Shown piece after piece: positions 1 through 9,254 of a stretch of 64,000 nucleotides of DNA (its first letter is position 1; every line of letters starts with the position of its first letter). The notes under the pieces are model-generated. The model saw only the letters and a program-made list of their open reading frames with translations. It searched no databases and had not been told where the DNA came from. The stretch covers positions 124,001 through 188,000 of the forward strand of contig JAZRLO010000007.1 of assembly GCA_045646845.1 (NCBI GenBank), written 5' to 3'. This DNA is from HGM04593 sp045646845. Its GTDB lineage: Bacteria; Bacteroidota; Bacteroidia; Bacteroidales; Bacteroidaceae. The position numbers were made by a program, and so were the translations under genes.

Positions 1-2
1 TA

Positions 3-788
3 TGCAAAGCCACCGGACTCAGCAAGCGCTTCGCCAACAGCCGCACCTTCGGACACTACTACATGAGCTACCTCCCCGAAGACGAGACAAACCCGATTGA
101 AATGGTATCGGGCGCATTCATGTTCCTGCGCCGTAGCACACTGGACAAGGTGGGACATCTCGACGAACAGTTCTTCATGTACTGGGAAGACAGCGACCTC
201 TCGTTCCGCATACTTAAATCGGGAGCGAAGAACTACTATCTCCCGCACCCCATACTCCATTACAAGGGAGAAAGCTCCATCAAGAGCAAGCTCAAATACC
301 GCTACTGGCTATACTACTCGCTGCAACTCTTCTTCAGGAAACATAACTTCTTCTACTACATCCTGTCCTACCTGCCGCTTAAACTCACCGTAAGCCTGCT
401 CAAGTTCCGCATACACTGCATAAACCCGCTGTTCTTGGGCAAGGAATGGGAGACACGCAAGACCGAACCAAACAAGAAGTTCATAGTCATAGCCCCACAG
501 GAAAGCCGCGACGAGATAGAGAAACTGCTCAAGAACAACAGCATGCCCGAAGGACACATGTACATGAGCGCGTCCGAAGAGGAACTGCAGAAGGGAAGCA
601 TAAAGATAGAGGAGAAGGGCTACAACCATATACTCTTCGACACCGCATACTACACATACGACAGCATACTCTCGTTCATGCAGAAGATAAAAGGCAAGAA
701 CCTAAAGATTGCCACATATTCGACAACAACGAAGATTCTTATCACAGACGGCGCGATATACAGCAACGACGGATTAATAGCAGACTGA
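3..788 (+). CDS. Family 2 glycosyltransferase, 3' part only
   Basis: The reading frame is open to the left edge of the window, so the N-terminal nucleotide-sugar-binding half of the GT-A domain is missing. What remains carries the acceptor-side part of a family 2 glycosyltransferase: VSGAFMFLRR, then FMYWEDSDLSFRI, in which the ED pair matches the catalytic-base motif of rhamnosyltransferase-like enzymes. A hydrophobic stretch rich in Phe, Tyr and Leu follows, then about 110 residues of a charged tail of unknown role. Such enzymes add sugars to lipid-linked polysaccharide or O-antigen precursors at the inner membrane. The stop codon overlaps the next ATG (TGATG), so it is translationally coupled to the acetyltransferase. 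The family is well supported; the substrate cannot be told. Confidence 0.85.
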   Translation, partial: CKATGLSKRFANSRTFGHYYMSYLPEDETNPIEMVSGAFMFLRRSTLDKVGHLDEQFFMYWEDSDLSFRILKSGAKNYYLPHPILHYKGESSIKSKLKYRYWLYYSLQLFFRKHNFFYYILSYLPLKLTVSLLKFRIHCINPLFLGKEWETRKTEPNKKFIVIAPQESRDEIEKLLKNNSMPEGHMYMSASEEELQKGSIKIEEKGYNHILFDTAYYTYDSILSFMQKIKGKNLKIATYSTTTKILITDGAIYSNDGLIAD

Positions 789-1306
789 TGGCAACTGATT
801 GGCTTAAAGAAAACGGAGTGACGCTGCGCGCCCCAGAGCCGGAAGACCTGGAGCTGATGTATGCGATGGAAAACGACACGGAATCGTGGAGCGTCGGGAA
901 CGCCACCCTGCCCTACTCGAGATACACGCTCAAGAGATACCTTGAAACAAGTTGCCAGGACCTTTTTACAGAACGGCAGGCACGCTTCGTCATTGAAACC
1001 GCCGAAGGTACAGCCGGAATGATAGACCTTGCCGAATACGACCCCTTGAACAACCGCGCCGAAGTATGCATAGGCCTGCTCGGCAGTTACCGTGGCAAAG
1101 GAATAGCCGCGACAGCCATACGCATTCTATGCCGATATGCAAAAGAGAGACTGCACATACACCAGTTGTACGCATATATTCCACAATGGCACAAGGAGAG
1201 CCTTAACCTCTTTACGAAATGCGGATTCAGTGAAGGTGCCAGATTGAAGGATTGGCTGAGAACAAAAGAAGGATATTGCGACGCTATACTGGTACAAAAA
1301 GTATAA
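788..1306 (+). CDS. GNAT-family N-acetyltransferase
   Basis: This 172-residue protein resembles the RimJ/SpeG branch of GNAT acetyltransferases, which move an acetyl group from acetyl-CoA to an amine. The start is ATG at 788, which shares one base with the stop of the glycosyltransferase gene. The acetyl-CoA loop is seen as LGSYRGKGIAATAIRIL (the Q/RxxGxG/A pattern), preceded by the strand RAEVCIGLL and followed by QLYAYIPQWHKESLNLFTKCGF, the usual end of the fold where the residue after the Asn/Ser helix faces CoA. Coupling to a glycosyltransferase suggests an amino-sugar or protein substrate linked to surface polysaccharide, but that is inference only. Confidence 0.85.
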   Translation: MATDWLKENGVTLRAPEPEDLELMYAMENDTESWSVGNATLPYSRYTLKRYLETSCQDLFTERQARFVIETAEGTAGMIDLAEYDPLNNRAEVCIGLLGSYRGKGIAATAIRILCRYAKERLHIHQLYAYIPQWHKESLNLFTKCGFSEGARLKDWLRTKEGYCDAILVQKV

Positions 1307-1372
1307 AAAAGGAGCATTTACATCAAAAACAGAGATTTTTTTGCACTTTACACCAAAAAAACTTGCAAAACA

Positions 1373-1403
1373 TTTGCAGATTCAAAAAAAAGCCCTACCT
1401 TTG
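1373..1403 (+). promoter_or_regulatory. Bacteroidetes-type promoter of tRNA-Asp
   Basis: TTTG at 1373-1376 and TACCTTTG at 1396-1403 are separated by exactly 19 bases. This fits the known -33 TTTG / -7 TAnnTTTG consensus of the Bacteroidetes primary sigma factor. Transcription would begin about 35 bases before the tRNA. It is the cleanest promoter of this kind in the window. Confidence 0.8.
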
Positions 1404-1445
1404 CACTCGCTTTGAGACACGAACAAAGCAGTTCTTTAAAAATTT

Positions 1446-1519
1446 GGTGCGTTAGTTCAGTTGGTTAGAATACATGCCTGTCACGCATGGGGTCACGGGT
1501 TCGAGTCCCGTACGCACCG
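1446..1519 (+). tRNA. tRNA-Asp (anticodon GTC)
   Basis: A 74-base cloverleaf can be folded by eye. The acceptor arm GGTGCGT pairs with ACGCACC at 1512-1518, with discriminator G at 1519. The anticodon stem CATGC/GCATG (1473-1477 and 1485-1489) encloses loop CTGTCAC with anticodon GTC. The T arm reads CGGGTTCGAGTCCCG. The CCA end is not encoded. Confidence 0.97.
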
Positions 1520-1522
1520 CAA

Positions 1523-1555
1523 ACGAGTTCCAAAGAAACTTGGGACTCGTTTTTG
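1523..1555 (+). terminator. Rho-independent terminator after tRNA-Asp
   Basis: An 11-bp stem with one G-T pair joins 1523-1533 to 1540-1550 around a 6-base loop and is followed at once by TTTTTG. It lies 4 bases beyond the tRNA end. Confidence 0.85.
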
Positions 1556-1626
1556 TTTTGTATAGATCGACAAAGGTGCGGACAGAGGATAAAGGGCTCA
1601 CCTGCGTTTGATTCAATCTATTCCAA

Positions 1627-2931
1627 TCACTCCATCACTATGGCAAATACAACTTTGTCGTCACCATTGTGTGCCAAATACAAAGAACCGCCATGGAGGC
1701 GCACAATTTGCTTGGAGACAGCAAGACCTATACCCGAGCCATCGCGTTTCGTAGTGAAAAAAGGAGTGAAGATATTCTCGGCCACCTCGGATTGTATAGC
1801 GCCGCCGCTGTTGCTTACTTCAATATGGATTTTTTCATCAGCATCTATACGTGAATTTACAGCAATATTCTGTCTGCCACCGCGCTGCGAACAGGCTTCA
1901 GATGCATTCTTAAGCAAATTGACAAACACTTGTGACATTTGTCCTCTATCGGCATACAGCATTGTATCCTTGGGATTTATATCTATGGCAATCGCAGCAT
2001 TTTTAGATTCCACCAACGGTATAACCTCATTTATAAGTTCATGGAGATAAAAAGGTGTTTTCTGGGGAGGTGCAATACGTGTTACGCTACGGTATGAATC
2101 GACAAAGCGCATTAGTCTGTCGCTTGTAGAGTGTATAACTTCAAGTCCCTGACGCATCTTCTCCTGGTTGCAATTGGCATGCAGCAGAGTGCTGCTTATT
2201 GATGTAACAGGAGCAAGTGAATTCATTATTTCATGTGTGAGTATGCGCGTCAATTTTTCCCACGCCACACGTTCTTGTGTGTCGAGTTCACGATTTATAT
2301 TCTCAATAGTTATCACACGCATACTACGTCCAGCATGATCGGCTTTGGAACAGTTCAGCAATAAGCTAACTCTGCCGGCCTCATTTGTAAAACGCACATT
2401 GCAGTGTTCATCCGGCCCTATCTTCATCATGGCATCTGCAAGTTCGGCCGACATCGGGCGGAGTCTTTCGATGTGACTGAGCATATCCACGCCCAACAAA
2501 GACAATGCCCTGTTGTTTGCCTTGACAACAGAACCGTTCTCCAGAACTATAATAATCCCTATATTTGCACACTCGATTATGGTTTCGAAATACTTTTCAT
2601 TATTAGCTGTCTTAGTCTTGGCCTCATCAAGCACCTCTTTGATACGGTTAAGCGAATAGTTGAGTACAGCATTATCGACGCGACCCGGCCTGTCAACAAA
2701 ACGGAACGAAAAATCATTGTTCCTAACCGCATTGAAAATGAAATCAAGGTTCCTTATGAAACTTCGATATATGCCAACAAGACGATACACCACGAATAGT
2801 ATGACAAATGCCACAAGAATGAAAGATGCATAACGTTTCGCGGCAAGCAACCACCCGGCAAACACCCCCAATGCCACAAGAGAGGCTATGAGAAAGAAAA
2901 GACGATTTACCGGAAGTCTGCGTTTTATCAT
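1627..2931 (-). CDS. NtrY/NtrB-like membrane sensor histidine kinase
   Basis: The 434-residue protein begins MIKRRLPVNRLFF at 2931; a longer in-frame extension exists but would run into the upstream regulator gene, and the chosen ATG overlaps that gene's stop by 4 bases (ATGA). Two transmembrane helices lie within the first 60 residues with almost no periplasmic loop, followed by a HAMP-like linker, a PAS-like domain (about 115-215), a HisKA helix with LTHEIMNSLAPVTS carrying the phospho-acceptor His, and an ATPase domain with the N box NLLKNASEA and the G boxes DGSGIGLAVS. It would phosphorylate the adjacent sigma-54 activator. The lack of a large sensor domain suggests a cue within the membrane or cytoplasm. 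The signal is unknown. Confidence 0.9.
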   Translation of the reverse strand: MIKRRLPVNRLFFLIASLVALGVFAGWLLAAKRYASFILVAFVILFVVYRLVGIYRSFIRNLDFIFNAVRNNDFSFRFVDRPGRVDNAVLNYSLNRIKEVLDEAKTKTANNEKYFETIIECANIGIIIVLENGSVVKANNRALSLLGVDMLSHIERLRPMSAELADAMMKIGPDEHCNVRFTNEAGRVSLLLNCSKADHAGRSMRVITIENINRELDTQERVAWEKLTRILTHEIMNSLAPVTSISSTLLHANCNQEKMRQGLEVIHSTSDRLMRFVDSYRSVTRIAPPQKTPFYLHELINEVIPLVESKNAAIAIDINPKDTMLYADRGQMSQVFVNLLKNASEACSQRGGRQNIAVNSRIDADEKIHIEVSNSGGAIQSEVAENIFTPFFTTKRDGSGIGLAVSKQIVRLHGGSLYLAHNGDDKVVFAIVME

Positions 2932-4277
2932 AATCCGTAGCGTTTTATCTTGTTGTACAGAGTTTGCCGCGTTATTCCCAGACGTTGCGCAACCATAGTG
3001 AGATTTCCTCCACATGATGATATAGTATCGGCAATTAATGTGCGTTCCATCTCTTCAATTGTCGATGAAGCAGCTACTATCGACGGGGGACGATGCGTTT
3101 TATGCAACTGAAGGTGTTCCGGCATCACCTCGTCACCATCGCACATAATCACAGCCTTTTCCATGATATTCTGCAACTCGCGTATATTACCCTCAAAAGA
3201 GTATTCTGTAAGTAGTGATGCGGCCGACTGGGAAATCTTCAATGTTTCCCTACCATATTTTTCGCAATAGTGAGAAAGAAAAATTCCTGCAAGTGGCACA
3301 ATGTCAACAACCCTGCGCCTGAGCGGCGGTAGATTTATATGAATGGTATTTATACGGTATAGAAGGTCCTGACGGAACTCTCCCTTGTCGGACATGGCAA
3401 AGAGATCGCGGTTTGTTGCAGCAATAAGACGTATATCAATATTCTGCCGTGTATTACCACCAAGGGGTGTCACAGCGCGGCTCTGCAATGCCACAAGCAT
3501 CTTAGCCTGCAGATGAAGCGGAAGATTTCCAATCTCGTCCATGAAGAGTGTCGAGCCGGTTGCAGCGACCATTTTTCCGACACGGTCGGCATGAGCGTCG
3601 GTGAACGCTCCCTTTTTGTGTCCGAACAGCTCGCTCTCGAAAAGCGTGTCGGGTATGGCACCCATGTCAAGCGATACCATCTCCTTGCCATTACGAGCCG
3701 ACAAGCGGTGTATCTCACGCGCAAGCAGCTCTTTTCCCGTACCATTCTCGCCTGTAATGAGCACATTGGCATCTGTTACCGCAACGCGCTCGACCATGGT
3801 CTTTATGTGTTCCATTTCTGCACTCGCCCCCCAGAACATGGGCACCTCCTTGCGTACCGGCGCGGCTGAAGGAGCCTTCTTGCCGTCTTCCCTTGCCTTT
3901 GCGCAGGCATTAGTGAGTGTCTCTACCAGTTTGTCGTTATTCCAGGGCTTTACAACAAAGTCGAATGCTCCATGCTTCATTGCACTCACAGCCAAGTCAA
4001 TATCTGCATACGCAGTGAAAAGAACTACTTTTACAGCCGGATATTTCGCATTCACCTCACGTAGCCAGTATATACCCTCGTTGCCGGTATTTATGCCGGC
4101 ATTGAAGTTCATGTCCAAAAGAAGTACATCAGGACCCTCTGCCGCTATCGTAGAGAGTAGCGTTGTTGGCGAAGGAAGTGTCACCACCTTCTCGAAATAG
4201 CTTTCAGCAAGCATCTTTACTGCCGAAAGAATGTTCCTGTTGTCATCGACTATAAGTAATTTTCCTTTCTTTGCCAT
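2928..4277 (-). CDS. NtrC-family sigma-54-dependent response regulator
   Basis: This 449-residue regulator has the full NtrC layout. The receiver (1-125) has VDD near the start, phospho-acceptor Asp in LLLDMNF, and the switch Thr and Lys in LFTAYAD and VVKPW. The AAA+ domain (about 145-380) has Walker A GENGTGKE, the sigma-54 loop as GAFTDA instead of GAFTGA, Walker B TLFMDEIG, and the arginine-finger region QDLLYRINTIHINLPPLRRR. The C-terminal Fis-type helix-turn-helix is GNLTMVAQRLGITRQTLYNKIKRYGL. It would activate RpoN promoters on phosphorylation by the kinase gene it overlaps by 4 bases. The sigma-54 promoter at 15258-15271 heads its own operon, so positive autoregulation is likely. Confidence 0.95.
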   Translation of the reverse strand: MAKKGKLLIVDDNRNILSAVKMLAESYFEKVVTLPSPTTLLSTIAAEGPDVLLLDMNFNAGINTGNEGIYWLREVNAKYPAVKVVLFTAYADIDLAVSAMKHGAFDFVVKPWNNDKLVETLTNACAKAREDGKKAPSAAPVRKEVPMFWGASAEMEHIKTMVERVAVTDANVLITGENGTGKELLAREIHRLSARNGKEMVSLDMGAIPDTLFESELFGHKKGAFTDAHADRVGKMVAATGSTLFMDEIGNLPLHLQAKMLVALQSRAVTPLGGNTRQNIDIRLIAATNRDLFAMSDKGEFRQDLLYRINTIHINLPPLRRRVVDIVPLAGIFLSHYCEKYGRETLKISQSAASLLTEYSFEGNIRELQNIMEKAVIMCDGDEVMPEHLQLHKTHRPPSIVAASSTIEEMERTLIADTISSCGGNLTMVAQRLGITRQTLYNKIKRYGL

Positions 4278-4323
4278 AGCGCGAAGTTAATAATATTTAT
4301 CAGAAATAGAACTAATATAAACC

Positions 4324-6696
4324 TTAATTTGACTTCACCACATCGGCTGGGTTTTCCGTTGCGGCTCTCAACGAACGAAACGTCACAAGCACAGCGGTAA
4401 GTGCGGCCACTCCAGCAAACACCGCAAGCGGAATCCATAGCGGAATCTCAATGCGATTTACAAACTGCTCAAGCCAGTTGCCCGCCACCAGCCAAGCCAC
4501 AGGAGCTGCCACTACAAAACATACAGCAACAATGGAAAGATACTTCCGGTTGAACATAGCCACCACGCTACCGCTTGTCGCACCATAGACCTTACGCACA
4601 GCAATCTCACTGCGGCGGTGCTGCGTCTCGAACATAACAATACCGAACACACCCATAAGCGATATCACGACAGCTATAAGCGCGAACATGGCTACAATGA
4701 CAGCCTGCTTCTTTGTATCTCCGTACACTTTCTTAATGGCATCGTTGGCAAACTCAATCAACGGTTCGTCAGCATTTGGTTCAACGCTTTTTGCTATGGC
4801 ACGTATATCATTGCATACAGCCTCCACATCAACATTCCTGTTCAGACGTACATAGAACGTCTGGGCATAACCCACCTCACCGAAATACCTGAGCATAGTA
4901 TTGATTTTAGGACTGTTTGCACCCTTGAAGTTTATATGAGGAATAATACCTACAATGTCAATTTTGTCCCACTTGTCCCCGACTCCAAGACCTGTAGCGG
5001 CAGCAGTCCAGTCTGTGATTATAAAACCCGGCTTATCCTTTGTAAAGCCCTCTCCGGCAATTATAGGAACTCCAAGAACCTCCGGTGCATTGTAACGCAC
5101 AAACCATAGGTTCATCTCCACAGCATCTCCCTCAATAGTACGCATCTGCTCGGAGTGCGTACGTCCGAAAAGACCGTTGTTCACTGCCGTTGCTGCTGCA
5201 ATATTAGGATTCCTCTCCAAAGCCTCAATAAAAAGTTCGCTCTTGCTGTTCAGGTCTGACGATGAAATCTCCAGCAAATTCTCTCGTTCTATACCCACAT
5301 CGTAATGCACCATATAGCTGTATTGTGACGAGAATACAAGTGCCAGTATCATGAGAACCATGGATACAACGAACTGCAGTGCAACAAGAGCAGAGCGCAT
5401 TAAACGACCGACCTTTGATTGTGCAAAACCCTTTCTCACAGCCAGCGATGCATTAAAGCGCGTGATGTAGAAGGCCGGATAGGCGGCAGCCATAACGGCC
5501 ATTGCCAACGCCACAGCAAGCACAATACCAATAGCTTTTACATTCTTGCCTACAGCAAGCGGCGATGTTATATACTCTGTTATAAAACCGCCATCAAGAA
5601 GTGTTACTAAACACAAAGCCACGACAAGGGCAATAACCACAAGCCCGATAGCCTCAAAGAAGAAATTCATTCGCAATGTCCACTGCCCGGCTCCGAACAC
5701 TTTGCAGATGTTTACCGAACGCATACGCACCGGCACAAGTGCCATAAAGAAGTTCACGAAGTTTATGAATGCCACAACTACAATCACAAGCGCAATGGCA
5801 AGCAGTGTGTTTATGGTACCCCGCGAGGCACTCGGGTAATCCTCGTAACCATCAAAATACATATCATTGAGCGATACCAGTTTGAGCGGCATCTTGAAAA
5901 GTTGCTCCTTCTCTTTTTCTGATAATGAATTGCCTGTTGCAGCAACATACTCGGCATAACGCGCCTCATTGAATTCATGGAACTTCTTCTGCCACAATGC
6001 CACATATTCGGCAGGGTCGGCACCCTCGCGCAGTTTCACGAACACCGAATAGTTCCAGTTCGAATTGTCCATTCCATACTCACGATTGTCATTACGGAAG
6101 ATATGACGGCCCGACAGTATCGTATTTTCGGCAAAATCCTTGAATATAGCCACAACGGTGAGCGGAGTGCCGGGCTTCAGTTCTCCCTCCTCCATATTTA
6201 CTACCGAACCTACCGTTATACCCAACTCGTTTGCAACACTCTCTGCGACAATGGCAGCATCTTTCTGTCTGAAATCTTCAGTATTTCCGGCTATAATGTC
6301 AAAAGAGAAGACATCAAGTAAAGGACTGTTGCACCTCACCACATTGGCATAGCGTTTTTCATAGCTCTCTCCGTTACATTTCACCCACACAATACCGTCG
6401 TTGATATAGCTGCACATCGAAGCGATATTTTCCACTATCGGCAGTTCCTCGGCCGTTTCGTACGAAATGGGATTCGGTACGCTCGAGCTCCATCCACCCA
6501 AAGCCTCGTGATAAGGAGTAACCATATAAACGCGCTCTGAATCCTCTATCGAACGGTTGAAGGTCATTGCACTATAAACCTGCACCATAATCACATAGAA
6601 TGCCACGAACGCCATGGCAAGACCAAGCAGGTTTAGCAACGATGCTGCCTTATAACGCTTCAGCGTAGATATAAAATTATTTATTACTATTTTCAT
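4324..6696 (-). CDS. MacB/FtsX-type ABC transporter permease (third of three)
   Basis: A 790-residue membrane protein with the duplicated MacB layout: an N-terminal helix (LLNLLGLAMAFVAFYVIMVQV), a large extracytoplasmic MacB-PCD domain (about 45-280), three helices around 290-420, a second N-terminal-like helix, a second periplasmic domain (about 450-660) and three final helices. The cytoplasmic FtsX signatures VRMRSVNICKVFGA and RRSEIAVRKVYGA occur once per half. It is clearly paralogous to the 10081-12525 permease (FVNFF.ALVPVRxRxxNxCKVFGA in both). Proteins of this class move or release substrates on the periplasmic side with a MacB-like ATPase. It lies 46 bases upstream of the sigma-54 regulator gene and is probably in the same transcript. 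Confidence 0.92.
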   Translation of the reverse strand: MKIVINNFISTLKRYKAASLLNLLGLAMAFVAFYVIMVQVYSAMTFNRSIEDSERVYMVTPYHEALGGWSSSVPNPISYETAEELPIVENIASMCSYINDGIVWVKCNGESYEKRYANVVRCNSPLLDVFSFDIIAGNTEDFRQKDAAIVAESVANELGITVGSVVNMEEGELKPGTPLTVVAIFKDFAENTILSGRHIFRNDNREYGMDNSNWNYSVFVKLREGADPAEYVALWQKKFHEFNEARYAEYVAATGNSLSEKEKEQLFKMPLKLVSLNDMYFDGYEDYPSASRGTINTLLAIALVIVVVAFINFVNFFMALVPVRMRSVNICKVFGAGQWTLRMNFFFEAIGLVVIALVVALCLVTLLDGGFITEYITSPLAVGKNVKAIGIVLAVALAMAVMAAAYPAFYITRFNASLAVRKGFAQSKVGRLMRSALVALQFVVSMVLMILALVFSSQYSYMVHYDVGIERENLLEISSSDLNSKSELFIEALERNPNIAAATAVNNGLFGRTHSEQMRTIEGDAVEMNLWFVRYNAPEVLGVPIIAGEGFTKDKPGFIITDWTAAATGLGVGDKWDKIDIVGIIPHINFKGANSPKINTMLRYFGEVGYAQTFYVRLNRNVDVEAVCNDIRAIAKSVEPNADEPLIEFANDAIKKVYGDTKKQAVIVAMFALIAVVISLMGVFGIVMFETQHRRSEIAVRKVYGATSGSVVAMFNRKYLSIVAVCFVVAAPVAWLVAGNWLEQFVNRIEIPLWIPLAVFAGVAALTAVLVTFRSLRAATENPADVVKSN

Positions 6697-6786
6697 TATT
6701 TTTATCTTTTAATGTTATTGAATGGATAAGAAACATTTCATCATCCAGATTAAGATATATCACTTTGTCCAATATAACAAAGACTT

Positions 6787-9108
6787 TCAATTGTTCTTTT
6801 TAATCGTATCGACAGGGTTGGCGTTTGCCGCACGCCATGAGAGTATCAGCTGCACTGCATAAACTACAAGTACAACTGCCAAAGCACCACACATATATAT
6901 CCACAATGGAACATCACAGCGCATTTTCGCAAGAGTAGAGAGCCAAGCCTCATTCCACCACACAGCAAGCGCAATACCGCACACGGTGGCAGGCAGAACC
7001 GTCCACATCAACTTAGTGCCCAAAATCATAAGCACCTCAACAGTGGTGGCGCCGCACACCCTGCGCACTGCAATCTCCTTGCAACGGCGCACCATCTCAC
7101 CCTGGATGTAGCCACAAAGGCCTATAAGCGCAATCAACAACACCACAACTGCAACGACAGCCATTCCGCCGCGCATCTCCTTTATGTCAGCAAATGTTGC
7201 ATCAACCCAGTCACCATAAGAGATTATTTTATGTTTGAAATAACCGTTATATACCGATGAGACAGCCTCATCCAATGCCTTTATATTCTTATCGTTTATC
7301 TCATTAAGCAATATGTTGTAAAACACCACTGCATTGTACTCGGGAGCCATATCGCTTATATAAGGCACGGTGTGCATCACTATTGGCTCTACAACGCCCG
7401 TGCTCATCATACGGAAGTCGGCAACCACTCCCACAATCTCAAAAAGTTGCCCAGAACCATCGTATATGGTTTTCCCTATAGGCGAATCGCTCCAGCCGCG
7501 CATCTCCACATACTTCTCATTGACTATAACCTTTTCGGCACCGTCAGACGGCATGAAGTTACGTCCCTGCACTATCTTCATCTGCATCGAAGGGATATAA
7601 TTGTGGTCTATTATGTCCCATCGGCACGAGAAGAGCAAGTTTCCTTGTTCATCGACACAAGGCATTCCGCTATAGCCCTCCAAAGGGGACTGTGCCGACA
7701 TTCCGGCATTCTCTACAAACGGCAGAGCGCTCAACTTATCGGCAATAACACCGGCATCCTCAATCTTCGTAGAAAGTTGGACAGCTACGAGCCTGTCAAA
7801 CTTATAGCCATAGTCGGCATTCATTATATACGAAGCCTGTCTGTCTGTTACCGCCAGGAATATACCCACAGCAACGGTTGCGGCTACCTGTACAAAGAGT
7901 AACGCCTTCTTCCACCACACGCGGTTGTCGCCACCGCGACGGAAAGCATAGTTTATGCTAATCATCGAGAAGAGTGCAGCCGGAACAATTCCCGCCACAG
8001 CAAAACCGGCAAGACATACAAGTGCTGGTATCCACATACGTTCGAGGGCAAAAAGGTCTGTAATATTGTAGCCCAACAGCCCGAATATCTCACCGCGCAA
8101 ACAATATATTGCAACCGATGCAATAATCACCGATGCGCCAAGCAACAACAATGTCTCCATCAACAGCAAGCCAAAGACACCATGACGCGAAGCTCCATTG
8201 CACTTCATTGTGGCAATGGTGCGGCTACGTTTGGCAAGCGATGAAATTGTCAATAGTACATAGTTGAGACAAGCTACCACAAGGGCTATGAAAGCTATAG
8301 TCGCATAGAGGGTCTGCATCTGCAGCACATCGCCCCGCACATATATCGTAGATGTCAAGGGTACGAAATGGAAAGTCATCTGCCACTCCTTGCAATGCTC
8401 TGCAGCGCCGTGTTTCTCAAGGAATGCAGGCATCGCGGCCTCAACCTCGGCAATGTCGGCACCTGGACGCAGTTTTATGAATGTAGAGTAACTCTCACTC
8501 CCGGTCCATATCTCGTCGTCGCTATCATATGGTAGATACTCAAGAATATCGAAATCACCTATCGACTGGTTTACGGGCGGTGTTTCAAAGACTCCTGCGA
8601 CAACCATAAGACCCAGTTTCTTGCCCAGCGGGTCCTCGTTGCCGAAATGCTTTTTTGCAAGACGTTCCGAAATCATCACCTCTCCGGCAGCAGCACCTTC
8701 GCTGCTGAGAATCCTGTGAGGGTCGCCACTGATTACCCCGAAGTCAAGGACATCGAAAAGAGTGCTATTAGTTTCCAATGCTTTGGCAGTTATTATATTA
8801 TCTGTTGTGCCAAAGAGCTTTTCCACCTCAACGAAGTGAACGGCAGCCTCGACCTGGGGCATATCAGCGACAATGTTCGGCGCAAGCGGCTTCACCTGCT
8901 TTTCGGCCATACCGAACTGCGGCGACTTGCACCACACCTGATATACGCGCTCCTTGTCGGGAAAAAACTCGTTGAACGACATATTGAACCCCACATAGGA
9001 GAATATAAGGAGTGCCACTGCCATACCCAATGACAATGAGAAGAGGCGCGCAACGGAGTTGCCGCGATTTTTAAGCAGATAACGAAGCGAATAATTTATA
9101 GCTTGCAT
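6787..9108 (-). CDS. MacB/FtsX-type ABC transporter permease (second of three)
   Basis: A 773-residue permease with the same eight-helix, two-periplasmic-domain plan as its neighbours, but the most divergent of the three. It starts MQAINYSLRYLLKNRGNSVARLFSLSLGMAVALL. Each half ends with three hydrophobic segments, and the conserved coupling motifs read RSRTIATMKCNGAS and RRCKEIAVRRVCGA. The second periplasmic domain starts near residue 420. It is separated by 90 bases from the next permease gene and by 146 bases from the ATPase gene, both short of any clear terminator. It may form a heterodimer with one of the other two permeases, because only one ATPase is encoded. The substrate is unknown. 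Confidence 0.9.
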   Translation of the reverse strand: MQAINYSLRYLLKNRGNSVARLFSLSLGMAVALLIFSYVGFNMSFNEFFPDKERVYQVWCKSPQFGMAEKQVKPLAPNIVADMPQVEAAVHFVEVEKLFGTTDNIITAKALETNSTLFDVLDFGVISGDPHRILSSEGAAAGEVMISERLAKKHFGNEDPLGKKLGLMVVAGVFETPPVNQSIGDFDILEYLPYDSDDEIWTGSESYSTFIKLRPGADIAEVEAAMPAFLEKHGAAEHCKEWQMTFHFVPLTSTIYVRGDVLQMQTLYATIAFIALVVACLNYVLLTISSLAKRSRTIATMKCNGASRHGVFGLLLMETLLLLGASVIIASVAIYCLRGEIFGLLGYNITDLFALERMWIPALVCLAGFAVAGIVPAALFSMISINYAFRRGGDNRVWWKKALLFVQVAATVAVGIFLAVTDRQASYIMNADYGYKFDRLVAVQLSTKIEDAGVIADKLSALPFVENAGMSAQSPLEGYSGMPCVDEQGNLLFSCRWDIIDHNYIPSMQMKIVQGRNFMPSDGAEKVIVNEKYVEMRGWSDSPIGKTIYDGSGQLFEIVGVVADFRMMSTGVVEPIVMHTVPYISDMAPEYNAVVFYNILLNEINDKNIKALDEAVSSVYNGYFKHKIISYGDWVDATFADIKEMRGGMAVVAVVVLLIALIGLCGYIQGEMVRRCKEIAVRRVCGATTVEVLMILGTKLMWTVLPATVCGIALAVWWNEAWLSTLAKMRCDVPLWIYMCGALAVVLVVYAVQLILSWRAANANPVDTIKKNN

Positions 9109-9254
9109 AATGATTTTTCAAAAATATATATAAATAGTTCTTTAAAAAGGATTGTTGCAAAGCAAATACATGGCTACAAGAAATGAAGTTTGCTTGGAGT
9201 AAATGAGCACCATAGAAACGAGCGTAACAAAGTAATTGTCCGCTACAATCATTT

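Noticed and set aside
1307..1372. A second promoter in the A/T-rich stretch before tRNA-Asp
   Set aside because: TTTTTTTGCAC near 1340 lacks a TAnnTTTG at the right distance. The 1373/1396 pair is far better.
2932..3015. Longer start for the histidine kinase at 3015
   Set aside because: The extra 28 residues are read over the end of the regulator gene and have no membrane or domain character. The ATG at 2931 gives the usual 4-base overlap.
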